Assembly (NCBI GenBank): GCA_013396915.1
Contig: VWZL01000594.1
Location: forward strand, 372,618-436,617
Origin: Stercorarius parasiticus
Taxonomy: Eukaryota; Chordata; Aves; Charadriiformes; Stercorariidae
Direction of reading: 5' to 3'
DNA length: 64,000 nucleotides
Positions 27,216-39,879 of this stretch are shown here, in pieces; position 1 is the first letter of the stretch, and each line of letters starts with the position of its first letter. The notes under the pieces were generated by a model. It was not told where the DNA came from. It was given only the letters and a program-made list of their open reading frames with translations, and made no database searches. The position numbers were made by a program, and so were the translations under genes.

Positions 27216-30200
27216 TTCAGTTGCACGTAATGCAAGTCCTAAAGTGACTAGAAGAAAATAATTTATCCAAATAATACTACTATATTTCCAGAAAAGCTGG
27301 GCTATAAATAGTAAACAAGTATATTTTGATCCAATAAATTGCCCTAATAAATTGTTCAAGAAGCTGCCAAAACATGCCATAACCAGGAGATAAACAGAAA
27401 GATGCTTAAGTTGTGAAAAAAAAACCTAATTATATTAATATATAAACAAACCACCAGACAAATATTGCATTGTATTAGCAAACTACAGTATATGGTAAAA
27501 TATAGCCTGCAAAACTGCCAGACAAAATATACTTATGAAGCCTTTTTTGTCAAAACATAATGGCACCTCAATAAAAAAAACTCAACTAAGAAAGAGATTA
27601 ATCACAAAGGTCGAAAGAAATATATAAAAGTTCATATTCATTAGAAAAATCAGTTCTGAAAGAACAGTCCAATGACAGATGGAATGACGTAGGGTAGGAA
27701 AGACCAGTATCTAAACAGCGGTCTAAGAAACACAGATTTGAAAAAGACTTCCTATTTGGAATTGTATTACAGGTTTTTAGTATGGTTTCCATTTTTAGCA
27801 GCAAATTCAATACCACCATCAGTGTAATTAGCAAGAGACAGTGGGCTTATTTTAGGTATATCTGTAAGAACTGTACATTCATGTCTGTGTTACAAAGCCA
27901 TACATATCTTCCTAATTAATTTATCGTAAAACTATATAAATTATTTACAGCTACGTACCTACATTTTACCCACAGACACAATGAAAATCACAACGAAAAA
28001 AGGCAGCCTGGCACCACCAGAATGTGAATTATAATGACAACAATGTACGGTTGACTGGTTTTACAAAGGTCAGTACGAATAGCAGTATTTTTAACCTGGG
28101 TTACCTTAAACTTTACCTTGAATGTTCAGTTTGAGTACTCAAAAAAAGCTAACTCTCTGTTTAAATGTCAAAGTAGCCTACACCAAAGAAATAAAAAGTT
28201 CTTCCTTGTGATGAGGCAAATCAGGAAAGGTCCCACATGAGTGGGACCAAAAGTTAATAACCGATTTGCTCAGATCTTAAGTGATTATTTTGGTTCAATC
28301 TTTTATCTATAAAATATCCAGATACACTAAACTGTCTCTTTCTGCAGGCACCATTCTAGTCCTATTTTGAAAGCAATCGTTGCTCCATAGCACTGTGCGT
28401 GAGAAACTAAATATCAGACAGGCTAGGACTACAAATTTAAGACACCATCTGATCCAAAGTTGCATCACAAAGTGTAGATGGAAAAAAAGATTGCTAGGTC
28501 TTCTAACCCCACAGGGCATTCGGGACTGGCGAGAAGAAGAAATGCTCATTCTCATAGCAAAAGGACTGACAGAAACACTACTTGCTTCCTCTGTTCTATT
28601 GCCGGAAGTTTAATAGCAGCAAAGATCTTACACAGATGAGTAAGGCTGGCATGGCTATACACTGGCGATTCAAACATTTATTTCATCACTGATCTAAATT
28701 CATACCATAGTTTAAATCAAAAGTGAAGAACAATTTTTAGAAGCGATTTTGCATGAGGTGGCAAGTAATAGAAACCTGGTCGTTTTTTCCACATTGGCAT
28801 TTTGTAGCTTTGATGCAACACCTGTTTCGCTCATACAAAAAAAAAATAATAAAATAAAAAAAATCAATAATGATTTGCCCAATAGAAACAGGAAAAATAG
28901 AGCCACATAAGAGAAATAAAAATCCTTGAATATAAGTGATCCTTGGCTAGCCTTTCATTCTAGTCATCTCTGTCCTGCTTAAAAGAGGTAAGTTGTCAAA
29001 CCGTATCCTTGCTTAGCTGCTTTATGACATGCTCAGTTTCTACTGAGGCAACATCAGTTATTTCTGAACATAACTTTGTTCCTACCTAGGTTATCTTCAC
29101 ACAGATTTGACATAAGAACTGTTGATAAAAAGAAAAATCCTCCCTTTTAAGGTCATAAATGAGGATATCACTTTTACCTGACAACTTCCGAAAATTTTTT
29201 ATTGAGTCCAGGAGTAAAAACAGAGGAGAGTTTTCAATTTAAATCTAAAAGAAAAAATTCTTAGGCATCACCTAACTTTGCATTTTTTCATCCATGAGCT
29301 CTTAATGACATGGATGATTACTGTCTCTGTCAAGGGACCTCACCATGACCATGAAAACCTAAGGAGACAGATGAAGAGAGCAGCTTTCTGAGAAGGCATC
29401 AAGTACCAGCTGGACTAAATGGATCTGTGCTATTTCACTCCCAGCTGAGGCTCTGACCAGAGGCAGAGAACTGCCATATTTATAATATTAAGGTACATAA
29501 AGGAGAGAAATACAGATTGCTGAGATTGCTGGACATATGCAATATTTCCTTAGATATACCACATGTTCATAAAAATACATGTGCCTACCAACTGGGTCTG
29601 GACAATTACAAAACCAGGTCTAGGATATGTCCCTGATGTGTGATTCCTAAAGCCTTTTCCAAAAAAAAAAACAGGCTTCCTTTTCTGTCACTGGGAATCA
29701 TCGTATCACCCTTCAGACAAATCACTTCATGAATTAAAGTGGAGCCAGACTGCACAAAATCAGCACTATTATCTTGTCGAAAATCATGAATTCATGTAAG
29801 CATGTTATACCAGCAGTTATTATATCATTTCTTTCTTCTGCTAGAAAAATGATCAGCACTGTTCAGACAACCTGGGCTACAAAATAATGGCATGCACAGT
29901 GCAGAGTAAACATTAAATAAATCTGCAGCACAGAGCTATGCCAAGATCCATGCTGTGAACTGTAAGAATTTCTCCAATGACTACACTAGCACTTGTTTCA
30001 TAAATTCTGGCTGATCCAGGGTAAGGGATAATTAAGAGATTAAATTTAAATTCTGCCAAATCATCTATATGGTCATATACAATCACAAATATCAAAATGG
30101 GTAACTACATGCATGATTGGCATTCCACTACCTGAATATTAGACCTACATTTTCATCTATTACGTTTTTATTCTTCTTGTACTACCATTTATGGCAACAG

Positions 30201-30234
30201 TTGCATATCATCAGTTTTACTGCTTTATCACGCT

Positions 30235-30407
30235 ATGGTAGGGGTTGGAAGGGACCTCTGGAGATCATCTAGTCCAACCCCCCTGCCAGAGCAGGGTCAC
30301 CTAGAGCAGGTTGCACAGGAACGCGTCCAGGCAGGTTTTGAATGTCTCCAGAGAAGGAGACTCCACCACCTCTCTGGGCAGCCTGTTCCAGTGCTCTGGC
30401 ACACTCA
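30235..30407 (-). mobile_element. CR1 LINE 3' end, short copy with eroded tail
   Basis: The plus strand reads TAGGGGTTGGAAGGGACCTC, then GAGATCATCTAGTCCAACCC, and ends in GGGCAGCCTGTTCCAGTGCT. This is the complement of a CR1 3' UTR and terminal coding stretch. The terminal 8-mers are degraded to CTATGGTA. Confidence 0.9.
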
Positions 30408-31849
30408 TCTATATAACCAGTCATTTTTCTGTGCCGGGAAATCTCTGAAACCTATCATGATGGAAAAAAAAATCTTAATATAGAGGGAATACAGGACTGT
30501 GAAACTTCAGAAGTTGAAAAACTATTTAAATGAGGATAACTTTTTTTGTTTTAACCTACTGGACTCGAAGGCAATGGCACCAGCTACGAGCCTCACATTA
30601 AATACTCCTTTGTAAGTTGCAAAACTGTTTGACAAGTTGGTATTTTCATATATACAACCCCAGTAAATTTGCAGGAAATTCAATTATAGTGCACCTTGGG
30701 TGTTGTGCACTCATCTTTATCTCACTCCTATTTCCAATTGCTTTTTGTTAAAAGAACTGGATAACTCATTGGGAAATTTGTTAGATCTGGCAGTATTATT
30801 CATTTACTTATCAGAAACTCTTCCATCTACCCTCTGTACTAAATGTGTCATTTAGCTCAAAATTACTCATGAGCTCTAACAACTGAGTATAATCAATTCC
30901 TTCTATAGACTTTTACACACATTCTGGATTTCTTCCATTGCTTGCTCATTATTTTGCAATGCACTTTTCAGTATTTGCAGATTTATCAGAAAATGTAATT
31001 GGCGTGATCAGCTCCATCACCAAGAAGTGTCAGGTGGGATTTAGCTGACCGACCTGCAGCAACTGATCAAAACCATGGAAGTACTAAATGGGAAAACGGT
31101 TTCATTTTTGTAGCTGTTACAATTTTATGGTCTTCAGCCAAAAGTTAATCACAGCCAATTGCACAAAACTGCTGATGTTGGGACGTTATATATTAATGGG
31201 GTTGCTATTTGCAATGCTACTCTGCAAGGTGCTGTTAAGACTTGGCTGTTGAGGAGGCTGGGGCAGCATGCTATGCAAATTCATGCTGACCTGGAGCACA
31301 TTGCGCTGGAGTATGACAATGTTTCATTCAGGCAACAACAGGAGAAGTAAGAAAGAAGCTAATTATTTGCCTTCTGAATACATGGAGTAGACACGTATAA
31401 CAATATTATCTCTATGTGTGGGAGAACAACGTGTTTCATGGGGTTTTTTTCTGGTTTCAATAAAGCTGCAGCACATAGACATATGTAGTCTGCAAAAAAT
31501 AAGCCACGAAGTAAGCAGCAGAACAAATAGAACATAAATGGAGGAGAGACATTTTCCATTTTTCAGGATTAAAAATTAATGTATTAATTTAAGACTGATA
31601 ATCTCAAAGTGTGTCTCAAAAATGCTCTGAATGTGGCCTGCAGAACTTCATCATGAGCATGAGTAATGACATGAACTGGTAACTGAGTTGGATCATTTCT
31701 GGAGATCTTTTTGTTGAGCTGAGATTAGTGTGACTCTTTGGGACCTCAGAGCTGTGTGCCAGTCCCACCCTGTAACCTCATGCTCATGAAGTATTCATAG
31801 AGTATCAGCAAATGAAGGTGCTGTCAGGAGCACCTGTTGAGATGTATGA
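30408..31849. other. Unique intronic sequence between CR1 fragments
   Basis: No recognisable element or exon. The left edge is the internal truncation of the 30235 CR1, and the right edge the uncertain start of the 31850 fragment. Confidence 0.6.
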
Positions 31850-32520
31850 AGATCCCGAAGGGCAAAGGAGTCCAGGAAGGATGGACGCTCTTCAAAAAGG
31901 AAATCATAAAGGTATAGGAGCTGGCCATCCCTTTGCCAAAAGTTGAGCCGGAGGGGAAGATGACCGTCCTTGTCTAAAGAGAGAGCTTGGGCAGGGAAAA
32001 AAAAAAAAAAGGAGTTTATGACCTTTGGAAGAAGGGGCAGGCCACTCATGAAGACTACAAGAAGGTCATGAGGTTAAGCAGGGAGAAAATTAGAAGGCCC
32101 AAAGCCCAACTAGAAATTAATCTGGCTACTGGCACAAAAGATAATAAAATTTGTTTCTATAAATACAAAAGGACAACTAAGGAGAATATCCATCCTTTAT
32201 TGGATGTGGGGGAAAACATAGTGATCAAGGATGAGGACAAGGCTAAGGTACTTTGTGCCTTTTTTGCCTCAGTCCTTAACAGTAAAACCAGTTATTCTCA
32301 GAGTACAGCTCCCCCTGAGCTGGAAGATGGGAATGGGGAGTAGAATGAAGCCCCAATAATCCAAGAGGACCTGCTACACCACCTAGACACACACACATCT
32401 ATGAGGCCGGATGGGATCCACCCAAGGGTATGGACGGAGATGGCAGAAGTGCTCACCAAGCCACTTTCTATCATTTATCAGCAGTCCTGGCTAACTGGGG
32501 AGGGTCCCATCACCTTTATC
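31850..32520 (+). mobile_element. CR1 LINE internal fragment (linker and RT start) without a 3' end
   Basis: The piece runs from the end of the endonuclease-RT linker (GWTLFKKE-like) through KKKGVYDLWKKGQATHEDYK, FYKYKRTTKENIHPL and VLCAFFASVLNSKT. It reaches the RT start, RPDGIHPRV. It stops near SWLTGEGPI at 32520 with no CR1 3' end following. Because CR1 inserts from its 3' end, the missing 3' part points to a later deletion or a distant second half. Its sequence is diverged from the 1337 copy, suggesting an older subfamily. Confidence 0.88.
31987..32520 (+). pseudogene. CR1 ORF2 linker and RT N-terminal remnant
   Basis: The frame is open from 31987 to a TAG at 32341-32343. It then stays readable in the same frame to about 32515 (NEAPIIQEDLLHHLDTH, then the RPDGIHPRV block). 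The upstream part, 31850-31986, is in other frames. A run of 14 A at about 31997-32010 is the likely slippage site. Confidence 0.8.
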
Positions 32521-35500
32521 TTTAAAATCATTCGCAAAACTGCTCAACTTCTACCAAACAAGATCTTGTAAATTAATCAGTGGAGAACATACCTTGATCT
32601 GCCAGGTAAACGGCTTTCCCCAGTACCATTAAACAACTGTTAAAAATTTCAAGAAATTTTAAATGTTGCACACAGTGAAATCTATATGGCATGCACTAAA
32701 ATATTCTGACAGTTCTCCAGCACCTTTTTTTGTTGTCTGAACTAAGGCTTATTCAGCTCAGAAGCCTAAGCAAGAGGATTGGGACTGGAATTGCTGCATC
32801 ACACCCTATTTCAGGGTGCTATATATGCTAAGTTCAGCACACATGATGACGATGTTGGAGACGGTATTTGCCCTATGCAGCTTGCCTAAAAAATATGGGG
32901 GGGGGGAAATAGAGTTTTCTTGTACCTTCAGAATGTCTAGCTAAATAACAAACACTGGGTTGGTTTGTTCCTATTAAACACTTTACAACGGATAATCTTA
33001 GAATAAAACATCTTTGCTGCCAAAGAGAACATCTGATTATATCCACCAGTTCCCAATATTCTCTGTTACCGTGAGATGTGCTACTAAAAAATACACAGAG
33101 TGTGCCAATGAGGTGTTCTGCTGTCTCTTTGCAAGCAGCTGAGCAAGAGTGTGCCCATATATATTTCCAAGTGAAAAAGCAATTTAATACGATAAAGTTA
33201 AACCCTATTACTAAATCTAGTACATTTTTATTATTAGTTATTTAAATTTATGGGTATATGTAGTGTCAACATACCATGAAATGAAGGAATTGCCAATTTC
33301 CAGCATGAATTACTTGATAAAAGGGACTGTATTAAATGCAGAGTTGTTGAATAAATTAGTAATGCTACAGCGGTTAATTACAAAGTTACTTAAAGGAAGA
33401 AAACCTGCAGTATTTTACAGTGTATTAAACTTGAAATTGCTTCCCAAGTGGCTAACAGACAATATTAGTAAACACAATACATTTCACAGTGGACTGCAGG
33501 AAACACTTTAATGTCTTTAAAAATCATAGTTTAAGGCCAATTCCATATTGCTTAGCAATCAGGCTGCACATCGCAAACACTATGCTTTCTCTTAGTACTT
33601 TCCATTGGTAAATCGCAAGTGCAGCACAAAAGAAGACTCTATAATTATGCTTATTTTACTGATGAGGTGAGAGATGCATGGGGATAAGGAATGTAGCCAG
33701 AGATATCTGACAGGCTAATTGCAGACTGAGCGGTCTCACTCTGACCGCCAGGTCTCAGGCAACTGTCATGGCCAGTCACACAGTGATTTTGACATAATTT
33801 TCCACATTTCTCATTTTTTCAAGCACAATCTAAAAACACTGTAATGGACACATTAAGTTTTAATGACAGTCACAGACAGCTGCAGTTTCCCTCAGTAAAA
33901 TAAATGATTAATTTGTAAAACACAGTATGCAATATATGTCCAGAGTGACTTATCCTTATTGCTAATCGTAGCAATTAGCTTCAATTTCTAAAGCTCCACA
34001 GCCTGCATGATGTTTTGCAGAGCTGTGAAAGAAGTATGGGCATGCACTGAATAATTTATATTCCAAATTACACAAACATACAGACAATGTATCTTAATTT
34101 TCTAGATTAGCAATCAGTAAGGTCACTTCTGATAGCCCCATAAAAATATCTAAAAGTAGAATTATATAGTGATAACCTATGTATTTCATAAAGAATACAG
34201 GGAAAATGTGACCTGTAGAAATAAGCCTAAACGTGGGCAAGATTTTCTTTTTAATGGGACATTCAGTAAAATGAATCAACAAGCTCAACATCTACAGTTT
34301 GAGCAAAAACTCATTACCACTGACTAAACAGACTCCTTCCCAAAATAGCTGTATTTTTTCACTATTTTTATTTCTGCACAAAGACCCTCTCTTGCCAGGC
34401 ACAAAACCGTATGAGTTTTCCTCGTATGTCTCTGCCTGAAATGTTCCACCAGCAATTTCAACAAAGGCAAAGCCCTTAAATGTCCTCTCAGTCAGCCAGC
34501 CTTCGACATTGCCTCAGTTAGCTAAACATCAAACCATAACAAAAGTAAAAGATGGAAATAATTTCAGTCTCATCTGGACAAGTACAGAAAAGCACATATA
34601 TTGTTTGGGAAAGAGGCGTGACCTGTTCATTGTTGTTGATAGCGCTAACTGAGGAAGAAGGGACAGTCTAATTTTTAGAAGCTCACTGACTATACGCAAC
34701 CAAACAGTGGCCAGAAATGTCATAAAACATAGAAAGTACAGCACAGCATATAGGGGAGAAAAGACGACACAGAATCTGAGTTGAAGACCAGTTCAGAGCA
34801 GAAAGGTCTGTCTGAAGTCAGAAAGTGAAGAATCCAGTTCTTAGGAGAGGGCAAACCTACCAATTTCATCCATCCAGCTCCCCCTTTTCTTGTCTTTTAT
34901 TTTTTATTTTATTTTGAATGAGAGGAGTTATTACTGAGAAAAAGGTCAACACCAAGTAGACTGAGGAAAAAAAACCCAGTTCAATAAACGTCAGTGAGAT
35001 GGAGAGAAAAGGGAGACCAAGAACTACTTGTAAATCACACACAAGCTACACAGCAGTTTGTATCGTCTTATACACTGCAGTGGCTTTTATCAAGCTGCCT
35101 GTGCTGCTTATCTCTGGCTACATTTTTTCATGGAACTTTGCAGCCCACAGGTCTTGGTTACTCCATTTATTGCAGGCTGGTCTGTCATCCATGAGATGGA
35201 TGGAACATCCAAATGGAACATTCAGATTCAGACATACTTTCTGAACAGATTCAGACATACTTTCTTTACCGACTTCTGGTGGATCACCGAGTTTCCTCAT
35301 ATGCCAGGGTCTTCCTGACTATCTTTAGCTTTGTTCAATGAGGTTCTCAAAACATTGGAGCACAATCTGCCTTATGAGACTTGCATAGCTGAAGCTATAA
35401 AGAATTATTAGTAGACATCTTCAAGGCTTTTTCACTAAAAGTGAAATGGTAATTAATTCTCTTAATTTAACAATCATTCATTAGTCTTTTACTAAATACA

Positions 35501-37997
35501 TTACCTAATAACATTCTCAATCTTGCAAGTTACTGCCATGTCTTCAATTTCCCTTTTCATGATAAGACTAATAACAAGCTAAACTCACAGCTTTATAAAT
35601 CTGCAGCATAGTACAGCATATATTGTATGTGGTTTTTCCATTTAGATTCTTCAATTACAAGCAACTGCAACAAAAAAAATATGCATATTGTTCTAGCTAG
35701 TATTACATTTTGGCAGATCATAATTAAATTATTCCTGAGCAGCAGTGCTCAGTGCTTAAGAAGGATTATATTAAATAACAGGGCTAATATTTTAACTCAA
35801 TTAACATGTTATTTTTCAATAAAGAGGTGTACACTACTGTAATTTCTTCTTCTATGGGTAACATCAGCTATAAAACAGAAATACTGCAGCTTTTTTTCAG
35901 ATAACTCATGTGTAATTTTTCCCCATGCAGATCGTATGCTTTATATAGATTTTAAAGTGGATGAAAACATGTGACATTATTATTTTTATAAATAAATATA
36001 TTTATTCTATACTGTTACAGCCATAAAATATTTCACTTCTATACCATATAAGCCTGACAAGAGACTATGTTTGACTACATCTAAAAATACATGAGCATTC
36101 CATAGTAAGGAGAGAATTTTTCTTTTATGTCTTTTAATTCTGTACTGCTGTGAGTTTGATTTATAATACTGGTTGGGGCGGAAGTGATATTTGGATGAAG
36201 AAATTACATCTAGTTACAATAGAAGTAGGGTACTTTCTCCATGGAAACTGCCTGCCAAATATGCTCAGATGACTTATTTATCAGATTCTTCAACACAATA
36301 TTTCAATTTGATGGAATTATATTTTCCTGGAATCTTTCACTAATAATTTAAAAGTGACATAGATGTATAAATGCCTGTATTTCTGAAGATAATCAAGTTA
36401 TGTCATTCCAATATCAATTTGTAATATATTTCAAAGTCATCTTCTCTCTGGTTGTTCAAACTAGCTACTTCTGTTACTTTGAATCATATTCCGGTTTTGG
36501 TTTAATTCCTAATATTTTAATGTGTGTTAAAGACTGTTTCTGAATATTTTGTTGTTACTGTTCTTTCACTCTCCTGCAATTATACCACGGATGATGCCCA
36601 CTGTCTAGTGGACGGGTCTGTTAAGTTTTTATGGAGATATGAAAACTGTATAGTTTAACAATGACCTTGAAAAGTAATTTTTGGTTTCAAGAATTAGTAT
36701 GTGTATTTATATCCGTAGAACTGGTATATTGCAGTACATATCAAACAGCTATGTCTCAGATGGGGCTACTAAAAAGTACACTCACATATCATTTTACAGC
36801 ATTCTCCATATCTTTTCTATCACTGATATAATAGAAGTAGCTCATTAAAAAACAAAATACAAATAAAAACTCAAGGTAGCAAAAGTTTTCCGTAATCATC
36901 AGATTGGTCATTTCATTCTAGCTATATAAGGGGTTTTTTTTAGCCGTGTACTAGAACAATGTGTACTACTAACTAGGATATTCCATCTCAAAGCCGCTGA
37001 AAAACAGGGAGGTAAATTACAGCACATACATATTATATATGCATCACATATAACTTCCAACTGTAGAATTAGAAAAAGGCCATTTTGATTTCATAAGGAA
37101 GGCAAGAGAAAAAGGAAATAAAAGGACAGAATCACACTGTGTTACAGTCAGATGGGGAGATGGAAATTATATGGTACAAAGGAACGAGTAAGTAAACTGA
37201 TTAAGATGAAAAAATAAAATCAATATGAGTTACCTAAGGAGGTATTAGTAACTGGACATGAAATTCCAATGAGTCACATGAAATACCTTGTGTTCCTTTT
37301 GTGGAGATCACCTGGTGAATGTTTTTAAAGATGAAGCACTAAAAGGTACAACATATCCCCATACAGAAAATCACAGATTTTTACAAAAGTTTAATGGAAC
37401 TTGGCAGGTTAAAAATAAAATTCTTAGGCTTACCATCGTGGCAAGAAAGAACTTTTCTGAGCAAAACATAGAATTATTCACAGTAGAAGCAACAGAGAGT
37501 GCCACCAATGTTACCAGCTGAATGTTAGAATTGCCATGTCATGTAATATTACAATTCTTATTATTTATTTCCTTATATAATAGGGTTACAAATCCTTCTC
37601 AGTGGACAAGAACCTTTAAATTCATGCAATATTCTGACATTTTATAAGCAGGAACTGATGAAGAATTAATGATTTCAATTCTGGATTGAGCAAAACAGAA
37701 GTCCCTTAAGAAGCCCAATAGCATACACAAAGCTTCTAGTGAACTGAAGGAAACTGGAAGGCATGAGTCTTGCCATCCAGCAAAAACATGCTATTTAGGA
37801 GGACTAATGGAAAACTACCATGGCTAGACCTTTGACAAATCTCAGACTGGCTGAATTTACATACAGACGATCAAGAAGTGAGCAGTAAAAAAACCAAACT
37901 TGACAAAGCCTTATTTTGGTATTTAAATGTCTCAATTAAGTGACTAGCACTTCATCATACGATGAAGTTGCAAAAAAAGAAATTCTGATTATATCTT
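32521..37997. other. Unique AT-rich intronic sequence
   Basis: Five and a half kilobases with no LINE or exon. Features of note are the 23-bp tandem duplication at 35223 and an inverted pair of TAAT sites (GCTAAT at 33961, ATTAGC at 33974) in a possible conserved stretch around 33870-34060. Confidence 0.55.
35223..35265. repeat. 20-bp direct repeat, 3-bp spacer
   Basis: CAGATTCAGACATACTTTCT occurs at 35223-35242 and again, identically, at 35246-35265. This is a 23-bp tandem duplication that has not yet diverged. Confidence 0.9.
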
Positions 37998-38190
37998 AGG
38001 GAAAAAAATTACAATGACGTAGTCAAATATTGGAACAGTTGCCCAGAGATGATGTGGAAACCCCATTAAAGTACCAAAAGCTTAAGTGGACAAGGACCTG
38101 AGCAACCTGTTCTAAGTTGGCCATGCTTTGAGTAGAGGGGTTGGACTTCCAGAGAGCCCTCTGAACCTAAATTATTCTGTAATTCTATGA
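37998..38190 (+). mobile_element. CR1 LINE 3' end, old diverged copy
   Basis: The series GGAACAGTTGCCCAGAGATG, then GGTTGGACTTCCAGAGA and finally GTAATTCTATGA follows the order of a CR1 3' end on the plus strand. It is visibly more diverged than the copies at 1337 and 18875. It lies 770 bp from the CCSER1 exon and is antisense to the gene. Confidence 0.82.
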
Positions 38191-38961
38191 ACTATATAGA
38201 TAAAAAAACAAACCAAAAAATTATCTTTCTTGTAGATCTCAAAGAAGACGCATGCCGTAGTTCACTAACACAAAGATGAGAGCTTGTCAAAAACGTATGA
38301 GTCAAAACCCCACAGTCGGGAAGTGTCAAAAATACCCCAACCCAATAATAATTTGATTTCTTCCAAAATCCTAGAGGGAAGTGGATGCAAAAGAAAATTT
38401 TCAAAGCAACACCAGCAGTCATGGGAGAATCAGGAAAATATAGCAGGACAGGACAAGCCAGGACTCTTGAAATCGTTAGAATGGCCTTTGAAATCTGATT
38501 TCAGCCATCATTTACAAACTCAAGCTAGTAGCCTTTAATTTTAGTAGTTACTTAAGTGAACATTTTTTTTCTTTCGCATCTCTCCTCTGAATAAATTGCA
38601 CAAGACCTCATACTGATTAACAAATGTAGTATGAAAACTGAAAAGCTCTAAAATACTAGAGGAAAACAATACAATTTATTTTGATCTAAAGCAGTTCATC
38701 TCCCAAAACGGGGACAGGGTAAAAGCTAAAGAGAAGCTTTATACTCTGCACATCAAGATGGCAGTATTAGTTAAATTCTGCTATAGTATAAACTTTCTGA
38801 CCTCGCCCATGTTGAGGCACTGCTATTTATACTTCTGCATCAATTCCATATATTCAAGACATATTAAAAGACATCAAGTCCATAAACTTTTCTGACCCTT
38901 TTCTGCTGCTTAGCTCATTAATGGTGAAAGCTATTAATTTAACAAATGAGTGGGTGATTAC
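38191..38961. other. Intron flank downstream of the CCSER1 exon
   Basis: Noncoding on the gene strand. A plus-strand open frame at 38269-38538, preceded by a pyrimidine-rich TAG, reads as a Ser/Lys/Gln-rich peptide. It is antisense to CCSER1 and A-rich, so it is not called a gene. Confidence 0.55.
38956..38961 (-). other. CCSER1: 5' splice site (donor) of the CCSER1 exon
   Basis: The minus strand reads CAAGAG|GTAATC, with GT at 38961-38960. The break falls after a complete codon (phase 0). It ends the segment matching CCSER1, while the open frame beyond it (to 38854) shows no family resemblance. It is a moderate donor, with +5 T instead of G. Confidence 0.8.
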
Positions 38962-39172
38962 CTCTTGAAGAACTCTCTTCATTTTCAGAAGCAATGTCTT
39001 TACAGCTGTGCAATCTTGCAACATCAATCTGAAGGGCAAAGATTCAATACCTCCACCTTCTTCCAGACCAGTAAAAGGCCACTCCACAGATGGGCTGCCA
39101 GCCAGCTGGCTAACACGAGGGTACCTGGCTTCTCCTTGGTCTACCTCCTTCGACAGCTTCAGAGAAAGGTTC
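38962..39172 (-). CDS. CCSER1: Internal coding exon of CCSER1 (coiled-coil serine-rich protein 1)
   Basis: Read on the minus strand, this is a 211-bp exon. It has one base completing a split codon, then 70 open codons ending in GAG exactly at the donor, so it goes from phase 2 to phase 0. It begins NLSLKLSKEVDQ, passes through an acidic, Gly-rich stretch (GLEEGGG) and ends in a Leu/Lys-rich segment, SLPFRLMLQDCTAVKTLLLK followed by MKRVLQE. The last part has the heptad-like look of a coiled coil starting. From memory of the human protein, this matches CCSER1 just upstream of its coiled-coil, with the C-terminal 35 residues almost unchanged and the middle diverged. The split first codon would be CA|G (Gln) in human, which is compatible here. 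CCSER1 is a serine-rich, coiled-coil protein whose molecular role is poorly defined. No other CCSER1 exon is recognisable in the window. The paralogue CCSER2 is the main alternative. Confidence 0.88.
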
Positions 39173-39199
39173 CTTACAAGAGAAAACAGAAAGGTCAAC
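39173..39199 (-). other. CCSER1: 3' splice site (acceptor) of the CCSER1 exon
   Basis: On the minus strand the exon is preceded by a long pyrimidine tract, CCTTTCTGTTTTCTCTTG, and then TAAG, placing the AG at 39174-39173. This is a near-ideal vertebrate acceptor. It sets the exon start inside a longer open frame that otherwise runs on to 39201. Confidence 0.85.
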
Positions 39200-39879
39200 A
39201 TTGAAATATGAAAAAGAACTCAATTATTTTTGGCTTTTTGTTCCTTTGAGTTTAAAGACACATTACACATTCATCTTTTGAGCCTGCTAACATGAATGTC
39301 CTTTATAATGTACATCTAGCCATATGGTGTTAGCAATAAAATAAGCATTTTTAAATGTACCATTTTCTACAGGAATTGAAAGCATGCTCTATCACACACC
39401 CTTCAAAAGAAAGTAATTTTCTTAAAACAAAATATCCTATGGGCAAAACTGCTATGGGTCTGCTTTATTTCAATTCAGCTTTATGAAAAAATGAATCTGT
39501 CATGCACTTTCAAAAGCTAAATCACGTTCTTCCACACGCTTTGACTTAGAACTCAAAAAGAAAAGAAAACTACCAAAGAAAATACTCCTTTCTGGGCTTG
39601 CCCAGTGACATAAGATGAACCTGTATTCTATAAAATGGAATTTGAAATTTAATTCAACTGTACTCACTCTGAAGTTTAGTTACAATTGAAGCTATTTAAG
39701 CAGAACATGAAACAAAACAACATTAAGCTGTGGTTGAGAATCTATTAAAGAAAATAGAAAGATTCAGAAAGATTTTCATGGACTTTGGAGGTAACAGAAT
39801 ACCATTATTTTGCTGCATACATACTATCTTCCTTTAATATCAGAGCAAGATATCTATAAGACTTTGCAATGCAGGAGCA
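39200..39879. other. Intron flank upstream of the CCSER1 exon
   Basis: AT-rich sequence between the acceptor tract and the next CR1. Nothing else was recognised. Confidence 0.6.

Larger units (their letters stand above)
19578..30234. other. Unique AT-rich intronic sequence
   Basis: No LINE copy or convincing exon in 10.6 kb. An open minus-strand stretch at 26823-26899 ending at GTAAGT is discussed under rejected items. Simple repeats are listed separately. Confidence 0.6.
1..38961 (-). other. CCSER1: Inferred downstream intron side of CCSER1
   Basis: Everything below the donor is inferred to lie within or beyond the next CCSER1 intron, because I cannot find the following coiled-coil exon. 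If the gene is intact, this intron exceeds 38.9 kb, in keeping with the very large introns known for this gene. The stretch is AT-rich and holds six recognisable CR1 pieces. The one exon-like stretch here is 18142..18255, listed separately. Confidence 0.6.

Noticed and set aside
30235..30483. 82-codon plus-strand frame
   Set aside because: The first two thirds are the antisense of a CR1 3' end.
38269..38538. Plus-strand Ser/Lys/Gln-rich open frame near the CCSER1 exon, preceded by TTTCTTGTAG
   Set aside because: It is antisense to CCSER1, has no ATG in frame near its start, and its composition follows from A-rich DNA. No homologue was recognised.
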